Made by a program: the position numbers and the translations under genes. Under the pieces are notes generated by a model. It was not told the DNA's origin, made no database searches, and saw nothing but the letters and a program-made list of their open reading frames with translations. Below, piece after piece: positions 34,668 to 44,579 of a stretch of 64,000 nt of DNA (the first letter of the stretch is position 1; each line of letters begins with the position of its first letter). Source of the stretch: Corynebacterium vitaeruminis DSM 20294 (GTDB lineage: Bacteria > Actinomycetota > Actinomycetes > Mycobacteriales > Mycobacteriaceae); assembly GCF_000550805.1 (NCBI RefSeq), contig NZ_CP004353.1, positions 372,001 through 436,000 of the forward strand, written 5' to 3'.

Positions 34668-35620
34668 TAGTAGTAGGGGAACTCGGACCAGTCCGGGTCG
34701 CGCTTCTCGAGGAAGGAGTTCTTGCCCTCGACGGCCTCGTCGGTCATGTATGCCAGGCGGGTGGCCTCGCCCGCAAAGACCTGCTGGCCCATGAGGCCGT
34801 CGTCGGTCAGGTTGAAGGCGAACTTGAGCATGCGCTGGGCGGTGGGGGACTTGCCGTTGATTTCGCGGCCCATCTGGATGGCGGCGTCCTCGAGGTCGGC
34901 GTGGTCGACGACCTCGTTGACCGCGCCCATCTCGTACATGCGCTGGGCGTCGTAGGTGCGGCCTAGGAAGAAGATCTCGCGGGCGTACTTCTGGCCCACC
35001 ATCTTCGCCAGGTACGCGGAGCCGTAGCCCGCGTCGAAGGAGCCGACGTCGGCGTCGGTCTGCTTGAAGCGAGCCTCCTGACGCGAGGCGATGGTCATAT
35101 CGCACACAACATGAAGGGAGTGCCCGCCGCCGGCGGCCCAGCCGTTAACCACGGCGATGACGACCTTGGGCATGGTGCGGATGAGGCGCTGGACCTCGAG
35201 GATGTGCAGGCGCCCGCCCTCGACCTTGGTGCGCGCCTCGTCGACGGTGGAGGCGTCCGCGGTGGCGTCGTCGCGGGCGTGCTCGATGGCGTACCGGTAG
35301 CCGGAGCGTCCGCGGATGCGCTGGTCGCCGCCGGAGCAAAACGCCCAGCCGCCGTCCTTGACGGACGGGCCGTTGCCGGTGAGCAGCACCGTGCCCACGT
35401 CCGGGGTGCGGCGGGCGTGGTCGAGGGCGCGGTAGAGCTCGTCGACGGTGTGCGGGCGGAAGGCGTTGCGGACCTCGGGGCGGTCGAAGGCGATGCGCAC
35501 GATGCCGTCGGCGCGGGTATCGCCGCGCAGGCGGTGGTAGGTGATGTCGGTGAGATCCTCGAAGCCCGGGACGGGCTTCCATAGCTCGGGCTTGAACGGG
35601 TTGTCGGTGCTATAGCTCAT
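34664..35620 (-). CDS. menB: 1,4-dihydroxy-2-naphthoyl-CoA synthase
   Basis: A 318-residue crotonase-fold enzyme that cyclises o-succinylbenzoyl-CoA. The oxyanion-hole segments VVNGWAAGGGHSLHVVCDMT and FDAGYGSAYLAKMVG are visible, with Asp of the latter as a MenB hallmark, and SGGDQRIRGRSGY is the flexible loop. The C-terminus ends KRDPDWSEFPYYY, the classic MenB tail. ATG 35620 lies 6 nt after TACAAT on the minus strand, so it is probably leaderless. Confidence 0.96.
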   Translation of the reverse strand: MSYSTDNPFKPELWKPVPGFEDLTDITYHRLRGDTRADGIVRIAFDRPEVRNAFRPHTVDELYRALDHARRTPDVGTVLLTGNGPSVKDGGWAFCSGGDQRIRGRSGYRYAIEHARDDATADASTVDEARTKVEGGRLHILEVQRLIRTMPKVVIAVVNGWAAGGGHSLHVVCDMTIASRQEARFKQTDADVGSFDAGYGSAYLAKMVGQKYAREIFFLGRTYDAQRMYEMGAVNEVVDHADLEDAAIQMGREINGKSPTAQRMLKFAFNLTDDGLMGQQVFAGEATRLAYMTDEAVEGKNSFLEKRDPDWSEFPYYY

Positions 35621-35650
35621 TGCCACATTGTATCCGTCGCGCCGGGGTGC

Positions 35651-36373
35651 CTACGCGGTGCGGCGGCGCATCGACACCGCGGCCAGCGCCAGGAATACCA
35701 CGAGGAAGGCCAGCAGCACGAGCATGTCGGTGCCGATCGATCCGCTGCCCGCGCTCACCTTCTTGATGGCGTCGACGGCGTAGCTTAGCGGCAGCACGTC
35801 GGAGATCTTCTCCAGCACGGTGGGTAGCTGGTCGCGGGGGACGAGCAGGCCGCACAGCATGAACTGCGGGAAGACCACCGCGGGCATGAACTGCACCGCC
35901 TGGAACTCCGTGCGAGCGAAGGCGGACGCGAGAAGCCCTAAGGCGGTGCCCGCGAGGGCGTCGATAAGCGACACCGCGAAGAACTGCCAGAGCGAGCCCT
36001 CGATGGCGAGGCCGAGCAGCCACAGCACCACCGTGGCCGAGACAATCGTCTGCACGATGGACAGCACGGCGAAGGCGAGCGAGTAGCCGCCGATGAAGTC
36101 GATGCGGTGAACCGGCATGCTCAGCGTGCGTTCCAGCGTGCCGGAGGTGCGTTCGCGGAGCGTGGCCACCGAGGTGACCAGGAACATAACCGTGAACGGG
36201 AAGAGCGCGAAGAGAGACGGCGCGATGCGGTCGAACATCTGCGTGTCCGAGTAGATCCACGCGAGCAGGCTCATGAGGGTCGCGGGCAGGATGACAAGGA
36301 GCGCGAGCGTGCGGCGGTCGCGGCGGATCTGCTGCAGGACGCGGCGGGCGATGATCAGGGTCGCGGTGCTCAT
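35651..36373 (-). CDS. ABC-2 type transporter permease
   Basis: A 240-residue membrane protein with six hydrophobic segments and the ABC-2 signature region (FMPAVVFPQFMLCGLLVPRDQLP followed by LPLSYAVDAIKK). It pairs with the ATPase encoded immediately upstream; the start overlaps its stop (ATGA). It forms the channel of an exporter, probably for a drug or lipid. A divergently transcribed TetR-type gene suggests substrate-inducible expression (inference). Confidence 0.9.
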   Translation of the reverse strand: MSTATLIIARRVLQQIRRDRRTLALLVILPATLMSLLAWIYSDTQMFDRIAPSLFALFPFTVMFLVTSVATLRERTSGTLERTLSMPVHRIDFIGGYSLAFAVLSIVQTIVSATVVLWLLGLAIEGSLWQFFAVSLIDALAGTALGLLASAFARTEFQAVQFMPAVVFPQFMLCGLLVPRDQLPTVLEKISDVLPLSYAVDAIKKVSAGSGSIGTDMLVLLAFLVVFLALAAVSMRRRTA

Positions 36374-37074
36374 TTCATCAGCTCCAGGAAGGCTTCCTCG
36401 ATGGTGGCGGTGTGGGTTTCCTGCTTCATGGCCGCAGGGGTCGTGGCGTAGATGGTGCCCTCGCGGATGAGTAGCAGGTCGTCGCAGTGCTCGGCCTCGT
36501 CGAGGACGTGGCTGGAGATGATGAGCGTCTTGCCCTCCTCCTTGAGCTCGTTGAACATTGCCCACAATTGAATGCGGAGAACTGGGTCGAGGCCCACGGT
36601 CGGCTCGTCGAGCACGAGAAGCTCCGGGTCGCCCACGAGCGCCATGCCGAGGCTCACCCGCGAGCGCTGGCCACCACTTAGATTGTTGACAATAGTATTG
36701 ATTTTGTCCTGCAAGTCGACCTTTTCGATGATCTTCGCCACCCGTGCCTTCGGCTGCTTGAGCAGCCCCGCGCAGTAGGCGAAGTTCTCCTTCACCGTGA
36801 GGTCGCCGTACACGCTCGCCTGCTGGGTGGCGTAGCCGACCCGGGAGCGCAGTGCGGGGGAACCCGCGGGCAGCCCCAGCACGGAAAGCGATCCAACGGT
36901 CTTCGCCTGCGTGCCCACTATCATGCGCATGAGGGTGGACTTGCCCGCGCCCGAAGGGCCGATGAGTCCCGCGATCTGGCCCCGGGGAATGCGGAAGGTG
37001 AGCGGCGTGAGCGTGCGCGCCTGCGCCTCCCGCGCCTCGACCGCCCACGGCCCGGTAGTTGTGTGCGTCGTCAT
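36370..37074 (-). CDS. ABC transporter ATP-binding protein
   Basis: A 234-residue ATPase. Walker A is LIGPSGAGKSTLMRMIVG, the Q-loop RVGYATQQ, the signature NNLSGGQRSRVSLGMALV, Walker B ELLVLDEPTVGLDP and the H-loop IISSHVLDEAEHC. It energises the ABC-2 permease that follows. ATG 37074 lies 7 nt after TAGCGT on the minus strand (leaderless). The 38 bp gap to the divergent tetR gene holds both promoters. Confidence 0.92.
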   Translation of the reverse strand: MTTHTTTGPWAVEAREAQARTLTPLTFRIPRGQIAGLIGPSGAGKSTLMRMIVGTQAKTVGSLSVLGLPAGSPALRSRVGYATQQASVYGDLTVKENFAYCAGLLKQPKARVAKIIEKVDLQDKINTIVNNLSGGQRSRVSLGMALVGDPELLVLDEPTVGLDPVLRIQLWAMFNELKEEGKTLIISSHVLDEAEHCDDLLLIREGTIYATTPAAMKQETHTATIEEAFLELMK

Positions 37075-37112
37075 GCCTTCGACGCTAGAAAAGCGGGGCT
37101 AGGCTGGCAAGC
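37075..37112. promoter_or_regulatory. Divergent leaderless promoters of the ABC exporter and tetR
   Basis: Minus strand TAGCGT (37082-37087) ends 7 nt before ATG 37074; plus strand TAGGCT (37100-37105) ends 7 nt before ATG 37113. The two hexamers are 12 bp apart, so one bound repressor would cover both. Confidence 0.5.
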
Positions 37113-37604
37113 ATGGTGAATAAACAACCCGGGCGCCCGAAGGGCGGCACCGACACCCGCCGCCTGCTCGTCGAGGCAGCAATGGAGGAGTTTCTCCGGC
37201 GGGGCTACGGACGGGCCAGCGCCCGCGGCATCGCGCGCCGCGCCGGGTGCGACCACACCATGGTGAATTATTATTTCGGCTCCAAGGACGGCCTCTTTAA
37301 CGAGGCCTTCGGGCTCGAGCTGAGCCCCAAGGAGCTGCTTGCCGGAATGCGCCAGCGAATCCGAACCAAACAAGAGGCAGCACGCCTGCTTCCGGGCCTG
37401 CTCGCCCACGCGATCTTCCGCTACTGGGAGGATCCACGCTTCCGCGGCACGGCCATGCCGATCATCGATCAGGTCTTCCTCCAGCGAAGCGTCGACCTGC
37501 AAAACCTCTTCCGCGAGTTCGTCGAGCAGGGCATCTACTCCGAGCTGCGCGGCCTGCTCTACCGGCTCTATGGCGCCGGGGCCACCCAGCGCGCGGCGGG
37601 CTGA
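37113..37604 (+). CDS. TetR-family regulator, frameshifted near the C-terminus
   Basis: The open frame gives 163 residues: a TetR HTH (GYGRASARGIARRAGCDHTMVNYYFGSKDGLF split across two lines of the fold) and a ligand domain up to LYRLYGAGATQRAAG. It then stops at 37602. In the neighbouring frame, 34 codons from 37601 to 37702 read LIVTRYVAGVGPMAEMPGR and on to SQLA, the normal TetR C-terminus, ending at TAG 37703. One missing G in the GGG at 37598-37600 would explain the break. A restored protein would have about 198 residues. It is probably inactive or altered as regulator of the adjacent ABC genes, unless this is a sequencing error. Confidence 0.8.
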   Translation: MVNKQPGRPKGGTDTRRLLVEAAMEEFLRRGYGRASARGIARRAGCDHTMVNYYFGSKDGLFNEAFGLELSPKELLAGMRQRIRTKQEAARLLPGLLAHAIFRYWEDPRFRGTAMPIIDQVFLQRSVDLQNLFREFVEQGIYSELRGLLYRLYGAGATQRAAG

Positions 37605-37705
37605 TCGTCACCCGCTACGTGGCGGGCGTGGGCCCCATGGCCGAGATGCCCGGACGCGACGCGCAGGCGGTGATCGAGCGGCTCATCGCCTCGCAGCTGG
37701 CTTAG

Positions 37706-37717
37706 TAGGCTTAGACC
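37706..37717 (+). promoter_or_regulatory. Leaderless promoter of menC
   Basis: TAGGCT (37706-37711) then 6 nt to ATG 37718. It follows directly after the ancestral tetR stop at 37703-37705. Confidence 0.45.
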
Positions 37718-38737
37718 ATGTCTAATTTTGCACCCACACTCGATGAGGTCCTCGAACGCGCCCGCGTCGTAGCACTTCCTATGCGCGTGAAGTTCCGCGG
37801 CGTGACCACCCGCGAGGCGCTGCTCATCGAGGGGCCCGCCGGCTGGGGCGAGTTCTCGCCCTTCCTCGAGTACGGGCCCGAGGAGTCCGCCGCGTGGCTG
37901 CGCTGCGGGCTCGAGATGGCCTACCAGGGCCCGCCCGCTTCGCTGCGCGAGCGCATCGAGGTCAACGCCACCATCCCCGCCGTGCCCGCAGGTCAGGTCG
38001 CCGAGGTGCTGGCGCGCTTCCCGGGAGCGCGCACGGTGAAGGTCAAGGTCGCCGAGAAGGGGCAGACCCTCGCCGACGACGTTGCCCGCGTCAAAGCCGT
38101 CCGCGAGCTCAACCCGCAGGCCATCATTCGCGTCGACGCCAACCGCGGCTGGACCGTCCCCGAGGCGCTCGAGGCCGCGAAGAAGCTCGCGCCGCTGGAC
38201 TACATGGAGCAGCCGTGCGCGAGCGTCGACGAGCTCGCCGAGCTTCGGCAACTGCTTGTGCGCAATGGTTTGTTCGTGCGCGTCGCGGCCGACGAATCCA
38301 TCCGCCGCGCCCAGGACCCCTACGAGGTCGCCCGGCGCCACGCGGCGGACGTCGCCGTGGTCAAGGCCGCGCCGCTGGGCGGACCGAGCCGGGTGCTCGA
38401 GCTGGCCAGCTTCATGCGCGCCCGCGGCCTCGACATCACGGTCGCCAGCGCTCTCGACACGGGAGTGGGCATGAACGCCGGGCTCGCCGCGGTCGCCGCC
38501 CTGCCGCGCCACGCCGATGACGAGCACATCGACGTCCCGCCCGCCGCCGCTGGCCTTGCCACCCAGAGCCTCTTCGTTGAGGACGTCACGTGCCCGCGCT
38601 TGCTTGTCGACGGCCACCTCACGGTGGAGATGCTCGATCCCGAGCCCGACCGCCTCGACGCGCTCGCGGCCCCGGCCGCCCGCCGCGACTTCTGGCTCAA
38701 CCGCGTGCGTGAGTGTTGGGAACACCTCGCACTCTAA
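37718..38737 (+). CDS. menC: o-Succinylbenzoate synthase
   Basis: A 339-residue enolase-superfamily enzyme dehydrating SHCHC to o-succinylbenzoate. The catalytic Lys pair is in ARTVKVKVAEKG. The metal ligands are Asp in IIRVDANRGW, Glu in YMEQPCASVDE and Asp in RVAADESIRR, and the second base Lys is in VAVVKAAPLGG. Length and motifs fit the short actinobacterial MenC. It lies upstream of a UvrA paralog and menD. Confidence 0.94.
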   Translation: MSNFAPTLDEVLERARVVALPMRVKFRGVTTREALLIEGPAGWGEFSPFLEYGPEESAAWLRCGLEMAYQGPPASLRERIEVNATIPAVPAGQVAEVLARFPGARTVKVKVAEKGQTLADDVARVKAVRELNPQAIIRVDANRGWTVPEALEAAKKLAPLDYMEQPCASVDELAELRQLLVRNGLFVRVAADESIRRAQDPYEVARRHAADVAVVKAAPLGGPSRVLELASFMRARGLDITVASALDTGVGMNAGLAAVAALPRHADDEHIDVPPAAAGLATQSLFVEDVTCPRLLVDGHLTVEMLDPEPDRLDALAAPAARRDFWLNRVRECWEHLAL

Positions 38738-38747
38738 GATTGTTCTC

Positions 38748-41021
38748 ATGACAACAATGGCCGATGGTCACGACACCATTCGCGTCCGCGGCGCGCGCGT
38801 GAACAACCTCAAAAACCTCGACGTCGACATCCCCAAGCGCAGGCTGACGGTGTTCACCGGCGTGTCCGGCTCGGGCAAGTCCTCGCTGGTCTTCGGCACG
38901 ATCGCCTCCGAGTCCCGCAGGCTCATCGACGAGACCTACTCCTCGTTCATCCAGGGCTTTATGCCCTCGCTCCCGCGCCCCGACGTGGACACGCTCGAGA
39001 ACCTCTCGCCCGCGATCATCATCGACCAAGAGCGCATGGGTGCGTCCAGCCGCTCGACGGTGGGCACCGCCACCGACGCCAACTCCATGCTGCGGCTCGT
39101 CTTCTCGCGCCTGTCCGAGCCCTACGTGGGAACCTCCGGGCACTTCTCCTTCAACCTGCCCGAGGGCATGTGCCCCACCTGCGAGGGCTCCGGCGAGGCC
39201 GCCACCCTCGACTATTCCGCCTTCCTCGACGAATCCAAGTCGCTCAACGAGGGCGCGATCACCGCCCCCGGCTTCGAGGTGGAGCAGTGGTACTGGAACA
39301 CCTACGGCAACGACCCCACCCTCGACAACGACAAGAAGATCGCCGACTACACGCCCGAGGAGCGCGAGTGGTTCCTCCACGCGCCCCAGCAGAAGGTGAA
39401 GGTCGGCGGCAAGAACGTTACCTACGAGGGCCTGGTCACCCGCATCCGCCGGCTGTGGATCGACAAGCCGGAACCGCCGAAGGCCAAGCAGATCGTCGAC
39501 TTCGTCGCGCGCGTGTCCACCAAGTCCACCTGCCCGGACTGCCTGGGCACCCGGCTCAACGAGGCCTCGCGCACCGCGACCGTAGGCGGCAAGACCATCT
39601 CCGAGTGCCAGGCCATGCAGGTCGACGAGCTGGCCGAGTTCATCGACGCCCTGGGCGACCCCCGGGTCAAGCCCGCGCTCGATTCCCTCAACGGGATCCT
39701 GGGCGCCATGGTCGAGGTGGGTCTTGGCTACCTCAGCCTCGACCGGCCAGCCGGGACGCTGTCCGGCGGCGAGGCCCAGCGCGTGAAGATGGTGCGGCAC
39801 CTGGGCTCGCCGCTCTCGGACGTCACCTACGTCTTCGACGAGCCCACGGCCGGTCTGCACCCGCAAGACATCACCAAGATGAACGCTCTTCTGCGCAAGA
39901 TTCGGGACAAGGGCAACACCGTGCTCGTCGTCGAGCACAAGCCCGAGGTCATCGCCATCGCCGACCACATCGTCGACATCGGGCCGGGCTCCGGCGAAGG
40001 CGGCGGGCGGCTCGTCTACGCGGGCCCGCCCGAGGGGCTGAAGGCCACCGATTCCATCACCGCCGAGTACCTCGAGCGCGGCATTACCCTCAACGAAAGC
40101 CCCCGACAGGCGTCGACAAGCAAAAAGATCGGACCGGTCAACCGCAACAACGTGCGCGGCGTGGAAGCGGAGATCCCCCTGGGCGTGCTGACGATCGTGA
40201 CGGGCGTGGCGGGCTCGGGCAAGTCCACGCTCATCGAGGAGGGGCTCAACAGCCAAGACGGCGTGCTGGTGGTCGACCAGTCCGCCATCCGCGGCTCGCG
40301 GCGCTCGAACCCCGCCACCTACACCGGCCTGCTGGACAAGATCCGCGCGAAGTTCGCCAAGGACAACAAGGTCAAGCCCGCGCTGTTCTCGGCGAACTCC
40401 GAGGGCGCGTGCCCCAACTGCAACGGGCTGGGCGTGACGTACATGGATCTGGCGATCATGGCGGGCGTGGCCAGCACCTGCGAGCTCTGCGGCGGCAAGC
40501 GTTTCAAGGAGGAGGTGCTCGCGTACACGATCGCGGACAAGTCGGGCGCGGAGTACTCCATCGCGGACGTCCTCGACATGTCCGTCGAGCAGGCGCGTAC
40601 CGTGTTCACCTCGGGCGAGGCGAAGAAGATCCTCGACCGGCTGATCTCGGTAGGGCTGGGGTACGTGCGCATCGGCCAGCCGCTCAACACGCTGTCCGGC
40701 GGCGAGCGACAGCGCCTCAAGCTCGCGGCGCAGATGAACGACGGCGCCGACATCATCGTCCTCGACGAGCCCACCACCGGCCTGCACCTGAAGGACACCC
40801 AGACCATCATCACGATGATGAACGACCTGGTGGACCAGGGCAAGACCGTCGTCGCCATCGAGCACAACGTCGCCTGCATGGCCGCGGCCGACTGGGTGAT
40901 CGACATGGGCCCGGACGCGGGCGCGCACGGCGGGCGCATCGTCTTCGAGGGGACCCCGGCGCAGCTGGCGGCCTCCGAAACGCTGACCGGGCGGCACCTC
41001 AAACTAGAATGTGGGGCATGA
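38748..41021 (+). CDS. UvrA paralog (short, UvrA2/DrrC-like ABC ATPase)
   Basis: A 757-residue protein with two ABC modules but shorter than the roughly 950-residue UvrA. Walker A motifs are [16 protein letters not shown] and [16 protein letters not shown]. Signatures are [16 protein letters not shown] and [15 protein letters not shown], Walker [15 protein letters not shown] and [13 protein letters not shown]. Zinc-binding Cys pairs appear in [20 protein letters not shown] and CELCGGKRF. Such paralogs are linked to drug self-resistance or accessory repair. It is leaderless, with TAAGAT and 7 nt before ATG 38748. A dispersed-motif copy codes for ASTSKK between the two halves. Confidence 0.9.
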   Translation: MTTMADGHDTIRVRGARVNNLKNLDVDIPKRRLTVFTGVSGSGKSSLVFGTIASESRRLIDETYSSFIQGFMPSLPRPDVDTLENLSPAIIIDQERMGASSRSTVGTATDANSMLRLVFSRLSEPYVGTSGHFSFNLPEGMCPTCEGSGEAATLDYSAFLDESKSLNEGAITAPGFEVEQWYWNTYGNDPTLDNDKKIADYTPEEREWFLHAPQQKVKVGGKNVTYEGLVTRIRRLWIDKPEPPKAKQIVDFVARVSTKSTCPDCLGTRLNEASRTATVGGKTISECQAMQVDELAEFIDALGDPRVKPALDSLNGILGAMVEVGLGYLSLDRPAGTLSGGEAQRVKMVRHLGSPLSDVTYVFDEPTAGLHPQDITKMNALLRKIRDKGNTVLVVEHKPEVIAIADHIVDIGPGSGEGGGRLVYAGPPEGLKATDSITAEYLERGITLNESPRQASTSKKIGPVNRNNVRGVEAEIPLGVLTIVTGVAGSGKSTLIEEGLNSQDGVLVVDQSAIRGSRRSNPATYTGLLDKIRAKFAKDNKVKPALFSANSEGACPNCNGLGVTYMDLAIMAGVASTCELCGGKRFKEEVLAYTIADKSGAEYSIADVLDMSVEQARTVFTSGEAKKILDRLISVGLGYVRIGQPLNTLSGGERQRLKLAAQMNDGADIIVLDEPTTGLHLKDTQTIITMMNDLVDQGKTVVAIEHNVACMAAADWVIDMGPDAGAHGGRIVFEGTPAQLAASETLTGRHLKLECGA
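40110..40121 (+). repeat. Dispersed motif GCGTCGACAAGC inside a gene
   Basis: In the linker between the two ABC halves of the UvrA paralog; followed by AAAAAG. Confidence 0.5.
41005..41017 (+). promoter_or_regulatory. Internal leaderless promoter of menD
   Basis: TAGAAT (41005-41010) and 7 nt before ATG 41018, lying inside the last codons of the UvrA-like gene. Confidence 0.45.
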
Positions 41022-42658
41022 TTTCTTCGCCCGAGCTAGCCCACCTCGTCGCCGCCGAACTCGCCCGCCACATAACCGACGTGGTCGTGTGCCCCGGCTC
41101 GCGGAACTCGGCGCTCTCGCTGGCGCTGCTGGCCCGCGCGGACGTCCGCGTGCACACCCGCATCGACGAGCGCTCGGCGGCGTTCCTCGCGCTCGGCATG
41201 GCGCGCGCCACCCGCCGCCACGTCGCGGTGCTCACCACCTCCGGCACGGCCGTGGCCAACTGCCTGCCCGCGATGGTCGAGGCGCACCACTCGCACACCC
41301 CGCTGGCGATGATCTCCGCCGACCGCCCCGAGCGCCTGCACGGCACCGGCGCCAACCAGACGATCACCCAGCAGGGCATCTTCGGCGATGCCGCCCGTAC
41401 CGTGCAGATCACCCAGGAGGCCGCCGCCGGTCGCCCCCTCGGCGAGCTCGGCGCCGTCGTCGACGAGGCCTTCTCCAGCGCCCAGGTCCACCTCAACGTC
41501 GCGCTCGATACGCCGCTTGTCGACGGCCTCCCGGCCGTCACCGGCACCCCGCGCAGGCTCGGACCCTCCGCCGCGGGAAGAATCGACCACGGCGAGATCG
41601 CCCTCGACCGGTCCAAGAACACCCTGGTCATCGCGGGCGATGAGGCCTGGGAGGTCGACGGCCTCCAGGACGTTCCCACCATCGCCGAGCCCACCGCGCC
41701 CGCGCCCTTCAACCCGGTCCACCCGCTGGCGGCCGGGGTCTTCTCCCGCGAGCAGGTCTCGGCGGAGGGCTTCGTCGTGGACACCAAGCCCGCCCAGGTC
41801 GTGGTGGTCGGCCACCCGACCCTGCACCGCGGCGTGCTCGCCCTCCTCGAGGACCCCGCGATCGACCTGTACGTGCTCACCCGCAGCGACGTGGTCACCG
41901 ATCCCGCGCGCCGGGCCGCGGCAGTGGGCACCCGCGTCAAGGCTACGGGCGCGCCCGCGAAGCAGTGGCTGAAGATCTGCGAGGCCGCCAGCGACCTCGC
42001 CGCCGAGGCCGTCCGCGAGGTCCTCGACGAGGAGGAGTTCGGCTTCACCGGCCTGCACGTCATGGCGGCGGTCGGCGACACGCTGGCCACCGGCGACACG
42101 CTGTTCGTGGGCTCCTCCAACCCGGTCCGCGACGCTGCCTTCGTCGGCATGCCCTTCGACGGCGTGGACACCTTCGCTGCGCGCGGCACCGCGGGCATCG
42201 ACGGCACGAACTCCCAGGCCATAGGCGTGGCGCTGGCCGTGCAGGCCGCCCACCCGGACGAGCTCCGCGCCCCGCGCACCGTGGCGGTCATGGGGGACGT
42301 GACCTTCCTCCACGACGCGGGCGGCCTGCTCATCGGCCCCGACTCGCCGCGCCCGGAGAACCTCACCATCGTGGTCGCCAACGACGACGGCGGCGGGATC
42401 TTCGAGACCCTCGAGGTCGGCGGCGAGCAGTACCGTCCTTCCTTCGAGCGCGCGTTCGGCACCCCGCACGGCGTCGACATCGCCTCCCTGTGCCAGGCCT
42501 ACGGCATCGAGCACCGCGAGGTCAGCGGCCTCCAGGAGCTCATCGAGGCGCTCATCGACACCACCGACCTCGGCGGCTTCACCGTCATCGAGGCCCGCAC
42601 CACCCGCGAGACCCGCCGCGCCATGCACGAGGCGCTGGCGAAGAAGGTGGCCATGTGA
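41018..42658 (+). CDS. menD: SEPHCHC synthase (2-succinyl-5-enolpyruvyl-6-hydroxy-3-cyclohexene-1-carboxylate synthase)
   Basis: A 546-residue thiamine-diphosphate enzyme joining isochorismate and 2-oxoglutarate. The N-terminal domain has [17 protein letters not shown] with the conserved Arg, the catalytic Glu-type segment [18 protein letters not shown], and [20 protein letters not shown]. The ThDP site [13 protein letters not shown] with [14 protein letters not shown] is in the last third. It overlaps the preceding stop (ATGA) and the following start (GTGA). Confidence 0.96.
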   Translation: MISSPELAHLVAAELARHITDVVVCPGSRNSALSLALLARADVRVHTRIDERSAAFLALGMARATRRHVAVLTTSGTAVANCLPAMVEAHHSHTPLAMISADRPERLHGTGANQTITQQGIFGDAARTVQITQEAAAGRPLGELGAVVDEAFSSAQVHLNVALDTPLVDGLPAVTGTPRRLGPSAAGRIDHGEIALDRSKNTLVIAGDEAWEVDGLQDVPTIAEPTAPAPFNPVHPLAAGVFSREQVSAEGFVVDTKPAQVVVVGHPTLHRGVLALLEDPAIDLYVLTRSDVVTDPARRAAAVGTRVKATGAPAKQWLKICEAASDLAAEAVREVLDEEEFGFTGLHVMAAVGDTLATGDTLFVGSSNPVRDAAFVGMPFDGVDTFAARGTAGIDGTNSQAIGVALAVQAAHPDELRAPRTVAVMGDVTFLHDAGGLLIGPDSPRPENLTIVVANDDGGGIFETLEVGGEQYRPSFERAFGTPHGVDIASLCQAYGIEHREVSGLQELIEALIDTTDLGGFTVIEARTTRETRRAMHEALAKKVAM

Positions 42659-43155
42659 ACCAGATCCCGGACTACCGCCCCGAGGGGATCAGGCGGCGTG
42701 CCCACCAGCTCGCGCTGTTCCTCTACGCCTGCGCGCTCGTGGGCTGCCTCGGGATGGTGGTCGGAGCCGGGCTCAACGACCGCACCATCGACGCCGATCC
42801 CGGCCGCGCGCTCGCGAAGGTCACAGACGTCTCCCGCCTGCGCACCACGGTCGAGTTCCAGGACGAGGACGGCATCTACCACTCGCCGCCCACCGGCCTG
42901 CTCTATCCCACCGGCCTCGGCGAGGGGCAGCGCGTGTGGGTCACCTACGCGAAGTCGAACCCGGACCTGGTCAAGGTCGAAGGTCGCAAGTGGACGCTCT
43001 CGCTCATCCCCGCCGGCAGCACGGCGGCCGCGGCGACGATCGTCTTCCTCGTCATCTGGTGGCTCACCAGCAAGCTCACCCGCGCCTACATCGCCCGCCG
43101 CGGCAAGCTCCAGCAGGCGGCGTCCCACAGCGAGATCCGCATCAAGCTGCAATAG
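42655..43155 (+). CDS. DUF3592-type membrane protein (Rv0556-like)
   Basis: A 166-residue protein with helices near residues 16-40 and 120-142. An extracytoplasmic loop between them ([20 protein letters not shown] and [19 protein letters not shown]) has the DUF3592 beta pattern. It overlaps menD by 4 nt (GTG start), so it is translationally coupled. The same gene order occurs in mycobacteria (menD, Rv0556, mgtA). The role is unknown; the context suggests the envelope. Confidence 0.85.
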   Translation: MNQIPDYRPEGIRRRAHQLALFLYACALVGCLGMVVGAGLNDRTIDADPGRALAKVTDVSRLRTTVEFQDEDGIYHSPPTGLLYPTGLGEGQRVWVTYAKSNPDLVKVEGRKWTLSLIPAGSTAAAATIVFLVIWWLTSKLTRAYIARRGKLQQAASHSEIRIKLQ

Positions 43156-43166
43156 CTTATCGACGC
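43155..43166 (-). repeat. Dispersed motif GCGTCGATAAGC
   Basis: Directly after the stop of the DUF3592 gene. Confidence 0.65.
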
Positions 43167-43357
43167 TACGCCGGTGCCCTCATCTGCTTGAAAGGCGCTC
43201 AGAGTAGGTGCCGCCTATCATTAGAATCCTTATTTAATGGGGAGAGCCCAAAAATAGGCCGTCGCCCGATGCGATTAACGCCGAGTTTCAAAAACCGTCA
43301 GTAACTCTTAGCATCGATGTTGACCGACGTTGGAAAAGGAAGGGGAGTATCGGGCGC

Positions 43358-44554
43358 ATGCGTGTAGCCATCGTCGCGGAAGCCTTCCTCCCCAACGTCA
43401 ACGGAGTCACCAACTCCGTGCTTCGAGTCCTCGAGCACCTCGAGCGAACCGGCCACGAGGCCATCGTCATCGCCCCGGGCGCCAGGGACCACGAGGAGGA
43501 GATCACGCACTACGCCGGAGCCCGCATCGTGCGCGTACCCACCGTCATGGTGCCGCTGGTCAACTCGCTCCCGGTGGGCGTTCCGTCGGCGACGGTGCTG
43601 GAGACGCTGGCTGAGTTCAAGCCGGACGTCGTGCACCTGGCCTCCCCGTTCGTGCTGGGCGCCGCGGGCGCCTTCGCCGCCCGGCAGCTGCGCATCCCCG
43701 CGGTGGCCATCTACCAGACCGACGTCGCGGGCTTCTCCCAGCGCTACCACCTCGCCTCGCTGGCCGCCGCCAGCTGGGAGTGGACCCGCACCATCCACAA
43801 CATGTGCCAGCGCACGCTGGCTCCCAGCTCACCCACGATCGACGCGCTCAAGGTCCACGGCATCAACCACATCCACCGCTGGGGTCGGGGAGTGGACTCG
43901 GTCCGCTTCCACCCGTCCAAGCGCTCCGAGGGGCTGCGCCACGCCTGGGACCCCACGGGTAGGAAGAAGCTCGTCGGCTTCGTCGGCCGGCTTGCCAGCG
44001 AGAAGGGCGTGCACCGCCTGCAGGCCATCCACCCGCGCGAGGACGTCCAGCTGGTCATCATCGGCAGCGGCCCCGAGCAGGACTACCTCGAGCAGCTCCT
44101 GCCCAACGCCCACTTCATGGGTGCGCTGTCGGGGGAGAAGCTCGCGCAGGCCTACGCCAGCCTCGACGTGCTGGTCCACACCGGCGAGTTCGAGACCTTC
44201 TGCCAGGTGGTCCAGGAGGCGCAGGCCTCCGGCGTGCCCACCATCGCCCCGCGCGCGGGCGGCCCGGTCGACCTCATCACCCCGGGCAAGAACGGCCTGC
44301 TCCTGGACGTCGACGGCTTCGAGGACGAGCTGGGGCCGGCCGTCGACCAGCTCACCCGCCCGGACCTCCTGCCCGCGCTCAAGGAATCCTGCCGACGTGG
44401 CGTGCGCACCCGCACGTGGGAGGCGCTGTGCGAGCAGCTCGTCGGGCACTACGAGGCGGTCATCTCCTCCGCGCAGGAGGTGCCGCTGACCATCATCGGG
44501 CAGCGCCCCGCCCTCCCGCGCTGGGCGCAGAAGGCGCTCGGTGCCCGCATTTAG
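43358..44554 (+). CDS. mgtA: GDP-mannose-dependent alpha-mannosyltransferase MgtA (GT4)
   Basis: A 398-residue GT-B glycosyltransferase. The N-terminal acceptor domain is VAIVAEAFLPNVNGVTNSVL. The C-terminal nucleotide-sugar domain has KLVGFVGRLASEKGVHRL and the E(x7)E motif in TFCQVVQEAQASGVPTIAPR. Position beside menD and menG matches C. glutamicum NCgl0452 and M. tuberculosis Rv0557, which mannosylate a glycolipid for lipomannan synthesis at the cytoplasmic face of the membrane. ATG 43358 follows AAGGGGAGTATCGGGCGC. Confidence 0.92.
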   Translation: MRVAIVAEAFLPNVNGVTNSVLRVLEHLERTGHEAIVIAPGARDHEEEITHYAGARIVRVPTVMVPLVNSLPVGVPSATVLETLAEFKPDVVHLASPFVLGAAGAFAARQLRIPAVAIYQTDVAGFSQRYHLASLAAASWEWTRTIHNMCQRTLAPSSPTIDALKVHGINHIHRWGRGVDSVRFHPSKRSEGLRHAWDPTGRKKLVGFVGRLASEKGVHRLQAIHPREDVQLVIIGSGPEQDYLEQLLPNAHFMGALSGEKLAQAYASLDVLVHTGEFETFCQVVQEAQASGVPTIAPRAGGPVDLITPGKNGLLLDVDGFEDELGPAVDQLTRPDLLPALKESCRRGVRTRTWEALCEQLVGHYEAVISSAQEVPLTIIGQRPALPRWAQKALGARI

Positions 44555-44566
44555 GTGGCCCCCATA

Positions 44567-44579
44567 TAGAATCGGCTAG
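44567..44579 (+). promoter_or_regulatory. Leaderless promoter of menG
   Basis: TAGAAT (44567-44572) and 7 nt before GTG 44580; the whole gap to mgtA is 25 bp. Confidence 0.45.
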
